From: Gentiana macrophylla
Lineage: Eukaryota; Streptophyta; Magnoliopsida; Gentianales; Gentianaceae
Reading direction: 5' to 3'
Length of the DNA stretch: 64,000 nt
Assembly (NCBI GenBank): GCA_026214975.1
Contig: CM047805.1
Span: 115,811,845-115,875,844, forward strand
Under the pieces are notes generated by a model. It searched no databases. It saw only the letters and a list, made by a program, of their open reading frames with translations, and was not told where the DNA came from. Within the stretch, counting starts at the first letter, position 1; each line of letters opens with the position of its first letter. A program made the position numbers and the translations under genes. This document shows, in pieces, positions 12,772 through 24,604 of the stretch.

Positions 12772-14029
12772 TTTCTACAACAATAAATAAAGATATAATA
12801 AGTAAAAGCTCATGTATAAAAACCCTAAATTTGCACTTAATAAATCTATAAGGTTTTTACTCCCACTAGCCAACTATTCCCTATTGGCTTTCAAGAAAAT
12901 AATCCCTTTAGTGGGCAAGATCCCATCGAACTATCCCAACCCCCAACTTTGGCTGATGGGCCGAAAATAATTAAACAGGTGGACAACGATTTGTCGATCG
13001 TATCTTATACGATTCTTGTTGTTTGACCAGTCAACTCTTTGACAATATTTCATCTTATGAAAAATAGCCAAACCCTTGCCTCTAAAATCCAAACGACCCC
13101 GCTTTGGCTGGTGGCCGAGAGAATTCTTAGTCTAGTCATAACCCCAATATTCATGAGATCTCTTTCGATTATATCTCGATAACGACGATATACCCGAGGT
13201 AGGTCAACCCCCGCTTTGGCTGGTGAGTTGGGTCCGAACAAGGGCTCTTCACCGTCGTTATAATATGGGGAGGCAATTCCGACTTGATTTTTGACGTGGG
13301 AATAATTTTAAATTAATTCACTTAATTAATTTGGTTTTATTATGGTCTCATCTACTATGTGCATATTACTACTATATCATATAAAGTAAAACATACACAA
13401 CATTCCGCGCATAAAATAACCGGTATGATCATGGACTTTTCCTAAGTGCGGTTTCGAATACAAACTGACGAAACCGCGGGTCACAAACTAAGGATATCTG
13501 CAACCGCCAATAGGATCTTTATTGATGTACGCCAATGGGTTCTTTATCTCTCCTTGGTCTTCAACTTCTTGCTCCATTCTTGTTACATAATAAATAATTA
13601 CACCCGCCGCACACGGGGGGGAGCTTTCGGGAATGGGATAATTGTAAAAAGTAAACTAGGTCACGTTCTTCATAACGGCCTAGGACAATTTTTCAAAAAC
13701 CAACATAAAGAAAACATTTTCATCTATCCTATTGCTCGAGTCCATGATCAATCGGGGTCCATATAATCACATTATATCTACACATCTAATCCATACAATT
13801 TTATCTTATGAAAAAGATTAAATTCTAATTTTAACTACTCATGCGTCTTTATTTTATCACATCAAATAATTAAATAACTTTTAATTAATTATATGAATTA
13901 ATCGAAAATTAAAATTAACATTTAATTTTAAATCGACTTCAATTTTAATTAAATTTGAACCATTCAAAACAAAATTAAAATTACTAAGTCTCCTATTTGT
14001 TTCCTTTCCAAAAATAAATTTAGCTTAGT

Positions 14030-14397
14030 GTCGCCACTTTCCAAAATCAAAATTTTGGAAGTGGCACAAGCTCAGCCTATTCCAAATCAAATATTTGGAA
14101 AGGGCCTCAGCTTTATTCCAAATCAAATATTTGGAAAGGCCAAATTATTTTAGTCTCGGCTCGCCACTTTCCAAAATCAAAATTTTGGAAGTGGCACAAG
14201 CTAGCCTTTACAAATCAAATATTTGAAAAGGGCTGAAGCTATTCCAAATCAAATATTTGGAAAGGCCAAATAATTTTGGTTTAGGCCTGGCCACTTTCCA
14301 AAATCAAAATTTTGGAAGTGGCCTAGGCCTAGGCCTTTTACAAATCAAATATTTGAAAAGGGCCCAGGCCTATTCCAAATCAAAATTTGGAAAGGCC
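14030..14397. repeat. Array of perfect inverted repeats in D leader
   Basis: Three diverged units of about 120 bp each contain hairpin-forming palindromes. One is CCACTTTCCAAAATC followed by its near-perfect complement through AAAATTTTGG to GGAAGTGG. The other is TTCCAAATC-AAATATTTGGAA. Nine palindromes occur in 370 bp. Element J keeps a shorter version at 44220-44335. Confidence 0.85.
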
Positions 14398-14564
14398 AAT
14401 ATGCCAAATGGTTTCCCAATGGTCCAAACTATTTGAACCATTGGTTGGCCGTATGACACAACTAAACAAACGAGATATATATGCACAATAAATATCACAA
14501 AACGAAAAAGGGTCGATCTCCCCATTTGGAAGAGGACAACCGACAGACGGCAGCCCTAGGGCCA

Positions 14565-14589
14565 CCGCCGCCGCCGCCGCCGCCGCCGC
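14565..14589. repeat. (CCG)n microsatellite in D leader
   Basis: About eight CCG triplets lie in the leader, next to the PBS side. J has an imperfect counterpart around 44548-44595. Confidence 0.85.
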
Positions 14590-14730
14590 AGAGGGAGGGG
14601 GCCGCCGCCAGTCGGCCGAGCCCCCATAAACCCTTTTTTTTGTGTTTCAACGTTTCGTGATTTAAATCTTGCATCTATTGATTAAATACTACGCATTTAA
14701 AATATGTTTATTGCTTAAGCTCGAAGTCTG

Positions 14731-14742
14731 TCTCTGATACCA
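14731..14742 (-). other. PBS of copia D
   Basis: On the minus strand, TGGTATCAGAGA lies one base after the LTR end CCTAACA. This is the classic initiator tRNA-Met site. Confidence 0.9.
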
Positions 14743-14743
14743 C

Positions 14744-16547
14744 TGTTAGGAAATCACTAGTTTAACACAAAGGAATTTAAAATTTGATTTCCTTTCTAGA
14801 TCGTTCTTCGTTTAATGCAATAAACACGTTAAGTAGTTTGACGGTTATACCTCAGATGATCTATAAGATCGTCGCTTTGACCGCCAACGGAGAGTAGTTC
14901 AATGCGCAAGCCGTCCACGCGTCCGGCCTCTATCGCTAATCCACATGAACCCTCGCCGAATCCTCTTGATTGCTATCGGAAAAACTCCGGCTGCTAGACC
15001 GGACCTTTTCTTCCCTCACAAACTCACTATGGAAGGCTCTCTATTTTACACAAGAATTATGAACTCTTGCAATTGTGTTGTACAAAAGAGCTTGACACCC
15101 ACCTCCTATATATAGTAGAAGGTGGCGCCCCTAATAGTGTGTAGGAGAAGAAAACCCTTTTTCCAATAAAATAAGGAAAATCAACTAGATTGATTTATCT
15201 CTTTAATTATAATTTATTTTTCCAATATCATATATTGATTATAATTATCTTATTACCATAAATCTATTTTTCAAAATCAATTAATATCTTATATTAATAT
15301 TATGGCAATCTTATTAATTAAAGTGCACAATCCAAGTGTATCTTATACACTTAAAAGTGGCGCCCCATATGCCAATAAATTGGCTTCCGGAATATTCTTT
15401 AATTAATCTAATTTATATATAATTAATATCTTGTATTTAATTTATTCATAATAAATAAATACCACCATATTAATTTACCACTATAACCTTTATAGTCTAG
15501 AGATAAACTTTCCTTATTTGGTTATCAACTATAACCGCATTTTAATCCGACTCGATGTTCATATGTGTGTGACCCGATAGGCTTCCGAATATGTTGGCCG
15601 TAGACACAAAGTGCAATTTACTAAAATGCCCTTCATGCCTAACGATCACGGGATAGCGCCTAGCAACACACCGTGACCCCAATCATCGGAAGAGTCAAAA
15701 GCAATGACTACTACCTTTCATGTGAAGCGATTACCGTGTAACTTACAATCCTATCATTTGTAACAATATCCATACGATCGTATCTCGAGTGTCAATACAT
15801 TAACGATCGTATCTTATAATCTGGATATCATGCTCTCTCGGAATAACACATTTACTCCCACTTTGCAAAGATTCTCGAGAGCTAGACATTCCTTATAAGA
15901 AGGCCATTTCGGATATTCGATCCCAATCATAGGATACGCGATTCCCGGACGACCAATCATGTATACTCCGCATGCTTCAATATCATACCCATATGATCGC
16001 CCCGTGGTTAGGAGAAATCTCAATAGTGTCAAAGCATGACAATCCACACCGTGATGCCATGAAGACTCCGGTCAAAAGGATAATTACACAACCGCCACAT
16101 AGTGTGACACTTAATGTAAGTGGGTCAGTCTAACGTACGCATTCTCTAATACACGTCCACGTACAGTCCAAGTTTCCCTACACTTCGATAGACGAGATCT
16201 ATCCCTATCTTCTAAAAGATAGAAGACATCCAATACGTGCTAGTCTGATTATACTATCAATGTCCTATTCGACAATATGTAAGACTAGAGACATTTAAGT
16301 ACTAACCTTGTTATAGTGATTAGAGATCTCATCAACCATAATCACTTTCATGGTTTCTCTATCACAGGCCGATACTAGGGACGTTACTATATATATACAA
16401 CAAACAATATGAAGATAAACAATATATAATAACATAAGTGCTTTTATTAATCATAATAAAGTTATTACATGAACTAAATAGACTGTAAATGACCCGACCC
16501 GGTCGGATCCGGTCCAACCCGATTGGGTTTTGGACACCTTTCCAACA
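14744..16547 (-). repeat. 5' LTR of copia D
   Basis: This 1,804-bp copy starts TGTTGGAAAGGTGTCC and ends CCTAACA on the minus strand, next to the PBS. It is nearly the same as the 3' LTR, which suggests a recent insertion relative to B and A. Confidence 0.95.
15105..15115 (-). promoter_or_regulatory. TATA box of copia D 5' LTR promoter
   Basis: CTATATATAGG on the minus strand is the probable core promoter for the genomic transcript. The site is the same in the 3' LTR. Confidence 0.6.
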
Positions 16548-16552
16548 ACTAA

Positions 16553-17640
16553 TCGGCATTTCGAGTAGTCATTTAGACAAAAGGTCTATTACTCAAAAGC
16601 TCCCACTAGCTTGTATCCTTCAAAAGACCCCGAAGGTCAATATGAACAAGCTATGATACTTCTTTAGCTCTATTAACCTTTCCTGATTGAAAGTTTAGTT
16701 AGTCATTTTTCCTTTGAGATAATGTTCTTAGACTGGGAGATAGGAATCACCCTTAGCCAGTCTTCAGATCTTATCTCTAGGATATATGCACTAATTAATA
16801 GATGCTGAAGAATCGTTTGTCTAAATACGGAAACCATTGGTTTTAATAGTTTATGATGTGTTACTTATACATTTTCAGCATTACTTAGAGGTTTTGACTT
16901 TATCAGACAAAAGTCCGAGTCTCAGAATCGTATACAAATGTCATATTCACTTTCTTTGAGGCAACTATATTATCGATGAGAAAGTGAATCAATTGGTTCC
17001 AACGAATCTGAAAACAGAAATTATATTTCTTTGATATTCAAGGATTAAAATCTGAAATTTATTTCCTTATATCACTCCCACTATATTAGCTGAAATAACT
17101 GCCCGTTGTCTACTCTTCATCATGAATGCCCAGCTATATTGTTCTTACAAAAGAACTTTAGCTTCTGAGTCAAATTACTCGGTTAAGAAAGTCTCTAAGG
17201 ATTCATAGGTTAATGATCCGAAATCACTTTCCTTATACTTTATTTTATTAATATTTCTGTTTAGCCTTTAACTTATTTAGTTTAGATGACTTACACTTGT
17301 AGACATTTACCTTCCCAGTCTTGGCTTTCTTTGAAGGAAATGGCCGTGAACTAGCAGTTCATTTGAGTAGACACTACTCGTGAACTGTGGGATGTCTAGT
17401 GAGATTGATACCAAATCATTCTCATCATCTTTGACCTAATTTTGTTTTGTCTCTCGTTCAACACAAGCGACATCAGTGACATTTTTATCAATGTCACTTA
17501 AGTTTGAAGGCTCAAGAGGTACTTCCTCTTCCGAAAAATTAATTTGCATTCTCGATTATCGAGTTTAACGTTCTTGTTACTTTTCCACTTTTACGAAGTC
17601 ATTACCAGTCAATATAACATGTTTAGCAGTTTAGATACCA
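16553..17640 (-). pseudogene. Copia B internal remnant (gag/pol side)
   Basis: This is the part of B upstream (minus strand) of D's insertion. No frame above about 60 codons is open. Together with 4776-7072 the would-be coding part is only about 3.4 kb, shorter than a normal copia gag-pol, so part of pol has been lost. Identity rests on its place inside B. Confidence 0.5.
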
Positions 17641-19780
17641 TGAGATAATATGCAATTGTAGAAAATAAATTATGACAGAAGTATAAATCAAATCATACAC
17701 CACAACATATACTAATTTTAGGAATAATAAACGTGATGTCATGCATGCAGTTTATCCTACCATTCCAAGGATTTAATCTCACACCTACAGTGCCGCCGTA
17801 GGGTAGGTCAAAGAGGTGACGATTAAATTGAGACAATCTCTCTCAACAATTAAACAATTGAGAATCAAACATCTCCGTTTAGTTGTTGATTACCTTCCTT
17901 TTTCGGCCAAGATATTTTCAAAAATACCCTTGTGAGTGTGACCTATTGTTTCAGATTTTTAAGTACGCCCCGAGTATGCCGCCGTAGGGTAGGTCAGTGA
18001 CCCGACGAGTACTCAAAATCCTATCATTTCGGAAACCAAGCCTTGAATTTTGATAGCGGTGAAGGCCATCCGTAGGGGGGCCGAAATCAAAACGGCACGG
18101 GACGTCACCATTCTCTCACGTGCTTGTGTCAACAGTAGAGGCCGTGGGGTCGGCTGTCACCTTCCCCGCTCCCACTCGTTATTTTGAAAATTGGGTAGTC
18201 TTTTTAGGATTTTCAGAATTCCTTCACAATCCAAAACAATAAATCATGAATATTTAAGTTAATCCTCCCACTAGTTCATCGGTTCCAAATACCGTCTAAC
18301 TAGTGTCACTTATTCACGATTTTCCAATTTTATGGATTAAAAATTCCTCGTGTAGACGCTACACAATTAGAATTCACCAAGAATTTCATAATCCCAATAC
18401 ATTAGGACTTTATGAATTTTCTACTAAATCGAAAAACAATAAATCACAAATTTAAAGCTCCCACTAGTTTATTGGTTCCAAATACCGTCTAACTAGTGAC
18501 ACTATATTCATGATCTTCCAATTTATCGATTATTTAGAAATTTTCTCGTATAGTCACTACACGATAAAAATTCACTAAAAGAATTTTATAGTCCTAATAT
18601 TGTCATGATAAAATTTTAGGATCGTAGAATTTTATCTCAATAATTCGAAAACAATAAATCTTGAAAAAGCAATCACCAACTTATCGGTATTAATCCCTGG
18701 CTGAGCTTTAACTGAGTTCACCAAATGGTGTCGGGATTGGCTAAGCCGACCCGTCCTCTTCGTTGGTTCATGTACGACTGCTGGATGAATCGGGCTAAGG
18801 TTGCCCCATTGAGCCTCAGCTTGCCGGATAGCTTGACCTTGCCAGACCCCCGACGCTAACGTCGCACTTGGACGGACAAGTCAAGTCGAGCCGAAGCCCT
18901 GTTGACCGTCCGAACCAATTTTCGAACCTTTTGCTTAGTTGGTGTCCAACTTTTCCAGATTTTCCAATTTTTTATTATTAAATTTTTTTTATGTAGTCAC
19001 TACATAATTAAAATCCACGAATGATTTTTATATCCCAAAATTAAATTTACCGAGTAAATTTTATTTTATCAAGTGAATTTTATGTCCCGATAAAATTTCG
19101 TTTGTTTTAGTTAATTAATTAATTACCTAAATTAATCTAAATTAATTACGTTTCATACATGCCTAATTAATATCACGATTAATTATCTACATGTATGCAT
19201 ATGTTAGGAATGGAATTCATGAATATGATGCATGTCATGACATGGTTATTTCACATAAATTATCGAACATGAAAATAAATATATAAAATAAACACTGAAA
19301 TGGATCGTTGGTACACCGTATCTAACCTATTTAAACTAGGAAAAACATTAAAAAAAATTGTCTTCGGCAGCATCTTGATAAAAGGAAAAAAAAAAATTGA
19401 TGCCTTTTCTTCTTCTTCACATGCAGCCGCCGATTTTTTTTTTTGTTGAACAGTGCCTTTAATTATTCCCCTTTGCAGCATTCCTTTTCTTCTTCGTTGA
19501 AGATGTTTTGGTTGACGGATCCGAAAAAAAAAAACTACTACTAAGAAATTTAAATTGCAAAAATAAATTACATAAATTGCAAAAAATATTACATATTTCC
19601 TATACTCGTATAATTCTAATTATACGAGCTTACAATAGATCTAACGGTAAACAAGTACCAACCACAATCCATCTCGTCAACCACAACATTCAATCATTCA
19701 ATAAAAATAAAAGATACAACCTTATATGCAATTCCACTTCTAAATTAATTATGCTCTCGATATTGTAAGATTTAAACCTT
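17641..19780 (-). other. Leader region of copia B
   Basis: This is non-coding sequence between gag and PBS. It has repeated GCCGCCGTAGGGTAGGTC motifs (about 17795 and 17980) with a third degenerate copy near 18070. It also has two related blocks starting 'ctcccactag' (18265 and 18460) and a GC-rich stretch at 18690-18930. The layout resembles the leaders of D and J, with repeated short motifs in the same relative place, but the sequence is different. Confidence 0.55.
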
Positions 19781-19793
19781 GGCTCTGCTACCA
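19781..19793 (-). other. PBS of copia B
   Basis: On the minus strand, TGGTAGCAGAGCC lies two bases after the LTR end CCTATCA. It is an initiator tRNA-Met site with one change from TGGTATCAGAGCC. Confidence 0.85.
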
Positions 19794-20123
19794 CATGATA
19801 GGAGTAGTAGCACCGATCGAGACACTCGATCTTAGCACAGCGGAAGCTTATGCGATTACGATATGACACATAACTAATTAATCCTACGAGAAGGTTGAAG
19901 ATTTACCTTATCGGAGAGGAAGAGATATTCGACCAAGGGAGAAGCCGTGATCTTCCGGATTGTATCTCCAAGCGACGACTGGTGGACGTCGATCCTCGCC
20001 GTAGAACCTCCTCGAATATGCACTTTTTCTTCTCTAAATGACTAAGGCAAGAAACTAATTTTTCTTCCTTTTGATTTATTTGTGGCGCAATTTGTATATG
20101 TTATTGTGCTAGGAGGAACTCTC

Positions 20124-20131
20124 TTTATATA
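20124..20131 (-). promoter_or_regulatory. TATA box of copia B 5' LTR
   Basis: TATATAAA on the minus strand within CCTATATAAAGAG. The 3' LTR copy is mutated. Confidence 0.5.
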
Positions 20132-20283
20132 GGAAAATAACTAGTCAAGAGAGTTATCCTTTTCACACCACAAAAAAACCTATTCCCAGAAGGAAAAGAT
20201 ATTTTTTGCTACAAAATAAGAGATAATTCCCAAAAAAATCTCTTAATTTTTCCATTAATTATCCAACAAATAGATAATTAATT

Positions 20284-20691
20284 AATGGGGGATTTAGGGA
20301 CAAGGACAAAAATATTTCATCAATTGAGTAGAAGGACAGTCTTTTGAAACTTTTGCATAAAGGACAAAACTATTTATTCACTGTCGAAATTCACTTGTGT
20401 TCGAAATTCAAAGTGTTTAAATTCACTTTGCCGAAATTCACCGTTTAAATTCACTAATTTTCAAAATTCATTGTCGAAATTCACTAATTTTAGGGATTCA
20501 CCGTAAATTCACTTTGTCAAAATTCACCGATTTTCGGGATTCACTCTGGGAGATTCACCGATTTTCGGATTCACTTGTTTGTCCTTCTCGCTATAAAAAT
20601 TATGCAGTTGTCCTTCTCCCTATAAAAAATATGTAGTTGTCCTGTTAGTTAAAAATAATCCAGATTGTGTCCTTATCCCTAATTTTCCATT
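20284..20691. mobile_element. MITE E with GGACA subterminal repeats
   Basis: This 408-bp insert is present in one B LTR and absent from the other. Its termini are inverted repeats: AATGGGGGATTTAGGGACAA at the left and AATGGAAAATTAGGGATAAG read inward from the right, both followed by GGACA. Short AGAAGGACA-type motifs recur inward from each end. The core is a run of degenerate AAATTCAC-type repeats. It is flanked by AATTAATT on both sides, but the target is itself an AATT repeat, so the TSD length (4-8 bp) is ambiguous. No coding capacity. This is a non-autonomous DNA transposon of undecided superfamily. Confidence 0.8.
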
Positions 20692-23120
20692 AATTAATTA
20701 CACATGTGACATTATCTAGGAAAATTTCTTCTCCTAAATTACCCACACTAATGGCGCCACCTTAATCATTTAATTTAATAGAAAATGTCTTTTCTATTTT
20801 ACATATTATTTACCAAATAAATAATATTGCATATTTATTAAATAGACCAACTATTTAATTTATTCTCGAGGTTCCATAAAACGAGAAAACACTCGCGTGT
20901 TAGGAGCCAACCCGGGGACCATGGACCTATAACCAGTAGCTACAATAAATTAAATAAAATATTCATCGAACAAAATATTTCTACTTAATTCATTAATTCC
21001 GGAATTACGCCACCATAAATCCGAAACTGAACTCTATCGATTATAGATATAACTTATTCTCAAAACGTCGAGTCGAGTCGATAAGTGTCCATTGATATAA
21101 TCATTTCATATAAACTAACCCTTCATAGACTATCCATACTGAAGTAGGATTATTTCCGTAAACCTTCTTCACTACATCTTATCCTTATTTACCATTAACC
21201 CACTAGTGATCAATTAGTTCATGACCAATACGAACTCCCGGGATTGATCAGTTTCTAGGATCAACAAATAAGGGGATTGTCTTTCCACTTCCCGCAGGAA
21301 GGAATGGATTCCATATCTGTAAGACACACACTTCTCACTCATTCCAGAATAGTGCCAACGTGAAAGTGATTCGGACCGCACCTCTTAGCGATCCTTAACG
21401 AACACATCAAACCCTATCCTGAAACAAGTAGGAGTCTGTAATCACTTCAGGATTAAGGTTAATCCATATATGATCAACTTGTGATTAATAAGATTTTTCA
21501 ATCACGGAATTATATGAGAAACTCAGACTAAATCGGTCCAGTCCTATATGACTCTCATCATATATAAATGCTCCACTTAGACAACCAATGTCGACGGTCC
21601 GGATAAGACGGTCACACCATAAAGTGTTCTAGGCGCATTAATGGTGGTTTAATCAATAGACCCCATACTTTGATTAACTTCACCACGGACTAATAGTTCA
21701 AGTGTATCACCATAAACTTAATCCTCATGTGTGACACACCCTAAGTTATATGGATACATATGATACGACTTAGGGTTTTCAGTAGTGTATTACTTATAAG
21801 CACGAAGCAAATAATAAGATGAGAATAAATTTGTCATTTATTAATTATAAAAACAATTACATAAATTGTCTTTCGGGCGCTACTTCCAACAGTTTGTTCA
21901 CGGCAATTTCTACTAAAACGATATTTAAACGAGAGAGAGATAAGGAGGAAAAACATAGTCAAACCATGATCCAATTGAATACTTTCACCCCTCTAATCGA
22001 CTGTCTCGGGAATGATCTTAACCAACCAACCAACCTAATGATCTTATCGACTCATTCATGGGTGCAAACTCCTAAAATGGTACTTGATAGCAAAATAACT
22101 AACCGCTAACTTTAACCGACAGAGTATCGGGTCAACGGTAGTATAGTGGTCTCAAGGTCGAATCCACAGGGAGTAATGTCTAAGTACCAAAGTCGACTTA
22201 GAACTTAGTTCAGGTCAAAATAATGGTGGAGAGTATTATACTAGTGCAAAAGTAAAGATTATACTAACGAGTTTACTTCTAAGTATTAAAAGGTCTAGTC
22301 GAACTATGATCCCACGAGCTACATTTACCCCTAAGGAAGGACTTAACAGGGAGCGTGTCTTAACTGACCTACCTATCCAATGTAGTTTAACGACATCCAC
22401 GGGTACCAACTTCTAATTCTAGCGATTAGACTGAACAACTCGATCTAACCACCCTATGTGAAGTTAAATAATTCTCCCTTTAGAAAACCGATTAACCTAA
22501 CATGATTAAGCTCTAGAGTCGCTCGAACAACGATGACAAACCTCTATATTGGAAACGGACCTAACAACTAGGCCGAATGTACGCAACGATCCTAAAACCC
22601 CTTATCCCACATCTCACCGCAAAATACATCTATAAGTTCGATGTGTGTGACAGTGAATTAGGTGATCAATCTAATTCAAAGACGTTAAAATAAGTTTTAG
22701 GATGTGGATTAATCGTTTAAACAATAATTTACGCACTACACTACTCCCAATCGCATCCCCCTTAGGGTTTTCGCTCGCTTTCACATAATTCGACTACACA
22801 TGAATTTAGCTACTCATAATTATGCTAATAACAGAATAAATAATGGAAATTGAACTAAAGACAATAAATAAAAGAAACATCATTACCATATAACTGTTGA
22901 AAATTCTGATCCAGAAAATATGAAGAAACAGTTGCACCCAAAAAGTTGAATCTTTGATCTTGTAATGAAAAACTAAGCTATAAAAGATGTGTAGAATCAA
23001 AGGAAGTTATCTAGGGAATCAAAGGATCAAAAGGTGATCAAACTACACTAAAATCGCCCCTAAATCGCCTAAGAAAAGTCTAAAGTCGGCCAAAGATGAG
23101 TAGGGGCTGAATGAGCTGCG

Positions 23121-23130
23121 TATTTATAGA
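23121..23130 (-). promoter_or_regulatory. TATA box in LTR C
   Basis: TCTATAAATA on the minus strand, inside C and next to the minisatellite. A probable LTR core promoter. Confidence 0.5.
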
Positions 23131-23154
23131 GTAGGTCGAAATTCTGCTACTGTC

Positions 23155-23535
23155 GGTCCTGGACGCCCGTCCAGGTCATTGAAGACGCCCGTCCGCCTGG
23201 AAAATATGAAGATATTAGGGTTTCGTCTCAGTGGACGGGCGTTCGTATTCCTCTGAACGCCCGTCTGGTGAATCATGACTTGAGGCTTTTCGAACCTTGG
23301 ACGCTCGTCTGGAACCCTGGATGCTCGTCTGTGGTGTATGAGCTTTTTGAATCGGGCTGAACCTACTTAAACGCCCGTCTGGGGGTCTTTTGGACACCCG
23401 TCCAGCTGAAAATCAAACTTTCTGAATGAAGTGCCAATACTGTGGACGCCCATCTGGAATGTGCAGACGACCGTCTAATATAGCTTCACGGCAGACGCCC
23501 GACTGGAGTATAGCAAATGCCCGTCTGGCTTGTCT
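23155..23535. repeat. GACGCCCGTC minisatellite in LTR C
   Basis: About a dozen degenerate copies of GACGCCCGTCTGG, in both orientations, are spaced mostly at about 20-40 bp. The first copy, GGACGCCCGTCC, is nearly palindromic. LTR A has a different short motif at the matching place (24605-24725). Confidence 0.8.
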
Positions 23536-24043
23536 TCACTCCAAACTTGGCTTTTCTTCACTTTTTATGCTACATTCGGGCCACGAACACGTCTCATAGT
23601 CCAAAACATCGCCTTCCGGGTCCTCGAGTCACCTAAGTCCTGCAATAACATAGACAAACAAACACCACGCGTAATTCCGCAAGACAAAAGTGCTCGGAAA
23701 AGAGTGAAATATTGCTAAAAAGGCAGAGTTTACCATTGATATGACAGTTTAACTCCCCGTGCATATAATTCTCGATATTACTCTCGAAACGGTCTATATC
23801 TACCCAAAACATGCCAATACGGTGATAAACGGGGGTTAAACTGCACACCAAAGTACAGTAAAGTTGACTCCCATCAGTACTAGACGCCATGCAACAACCT
23901 AAACAAGATTAAGAAGTAGAGCCGCTCGATTTACACCGACAAACCTCGTTACCCAATCGATCTAAACAACTCAGTCAATTGTAAATAACGATCTTAAAAC
24001 CCCTTTTTCCCGCACCTCTTCGCAACAAACATTTATAAAAGTG

Positions 24044-24062
24044 GTGTGTGTGTGTGTGTGTG
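24044..24062. repeat. (GT)n microsatellite
   Basis: A short dinucleotide run inside LTR A; the matching place in C has only 'gtgtgtg'. Confidence 0.85.
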
Positions 24063-24538
24063 TTCATAAACTAGGTGTACAGTCTAATTCAAGCATTAAG
24101 AACAAGTTTTAGGACATGAATTCATCGATATAACAACAATTAAACACTACACATTCCCAATTAATCAACTAGAGGGTGATTTCTTCAACCTTCACATGGT
24201 TTGGCTTTGATATGGTTTAGCTACACATTATAACTATGAAAGCAAGAATTAAACATGAAATTACTCCATAAAACAAGAGAAGAAGTGAAATTGATTACCA
24301 AAAACGTAGAAATTCGAGTTTACATCAAGCTTCTTCCACACCCATGTCACTTGGGAAGAAGAAGATGAACCAAAAACTATGCAAAATCCAAGATTCTTCA
24401 ACTAAAACTAAGCTAGATTATCATTAAATTAAGCAAATTTGAAGTAGAAGCGAGTCTAAAGAGCCAAAAGGGAAGAATTTCGAGCTATGCTAATAGTTAG
24501 GGTTCTTGGGAGGGTGATGAATGCTGAAAATCTGTGTA

Positions 24539-24540
<2 letters not shown>

Positions 24541-24597
<57 letters not shown>

Positions 24598-24598
24598 G
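24541..24598. repeat. (TA)n microsatellite in LTR A
   Basis: A run of TA with two G interruptions near its right end. It lies inside the right piece of solo LTR A. Confidence 0.95.
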
Positions 24599-24604
24599 TG
24601 CAGA

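Larger units (their letters stand above)
12772..14730 (-). other. Long untranslated leader of copia D
   Basis: The roughly 1.96 kb between PBS and gag ATG has no credible frame. It carries three direct copies of a GCTTTGGCTGGTG motif (12942-12960, 13097-13115, 13208-13226), a CG-rich block near 13430-13640, an array of perfect hairpins (14030-14397) and a CCG microsatellite. Element J has the same layout (42893-44737), so these are conserved parts of the family and not random decay. A role in packaging or translation control is possible but is inference. Confidence 0.75.
7073..16547 (-). mobile_element. Copia retrotransposon D, structurally complete
   Basis: D is a 9,475-bp minus-strand Ty1-copia element with LTRs at 7073-8871 and 14744-16547 that look nearly identical by eye, PBS at 14731-14742 and PPT at 8872-8883. 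A perfect ACTAA duplication flanks it (7068-7072, 16548-16552). The order on the minus strand is LTR, PBS, a leader of about 1.96 kb, gag with zinc knuckle, protease, integrase, RT, RNase H, PPT, LTR. This order (integrase before RT) defines copia. Several frameshifts split the polyprotein, so it is probably immobile on its own. LTRs J and K in this window are related, so the family inserted at least three times here. Confidence 0.95.
3077..21891 (-). mobile_element. Copia retrotransposon B (host of D and E)
   Basis: B is a Ty1-copia element in reverse orientation with LTRs 3077-4775 and 19796-21891. Its PBS abuts the 5' LTR and a purine-rich tract abuts the 3' LTR. Flanks are ATTTG (3072-3076) and GTTTG (21892-21896), a TSD with one mismatch. 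Excluding D and E it spans about 9 kb. The coding part is short and has no open frame of useful length, so it lacks a functional polyprotein. D sits in the internal region (ACTAA duplication) and MITE E sits in the 5' LTR. Confidence 0.9.
19796..21891 (-). repeat. 5' LTR of copia B, carrying MITE E
   Basis: It is 2,096 bp including a 408-bp insertion at 20284-20691. It starts TGTTGGAAGTAGCGCC and ends CCTATCA on the minus strand. Without E it matches the 3' LTR in length and sequence. Confidence 0.92.
22085..23876 (-). mobile_element. Solo LTR C, relative of A
   Basis: This 1,792-bp unit starts on the minus strand TGATGGGAGTCAAC and ends ...TTTTGCTATCA, with a perfect GTACT duplication (22080-22084, 23877-23881). 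It has no internal region. It inserted into A, an older member of the same family. It carries a TATA box and a minisatellite. Superfamily is unclear; the block around 22110-22200 ('cgaatccacagggag') recalls sequence seen at the ends of some plant LTR elements. Confidence 0.88.

Noticed and set aside
14030..14397. CRISPR-like regular repeats
   Set aside because: Repeats are palindromes with no unique spacers, inside a plant retrotransposon leader.
23155..23535. CRISPR-like short repeats with spacers
   Set aside because: Degenerate motif in both orientations, irregular spacing, inside an LTR of a plant genome.
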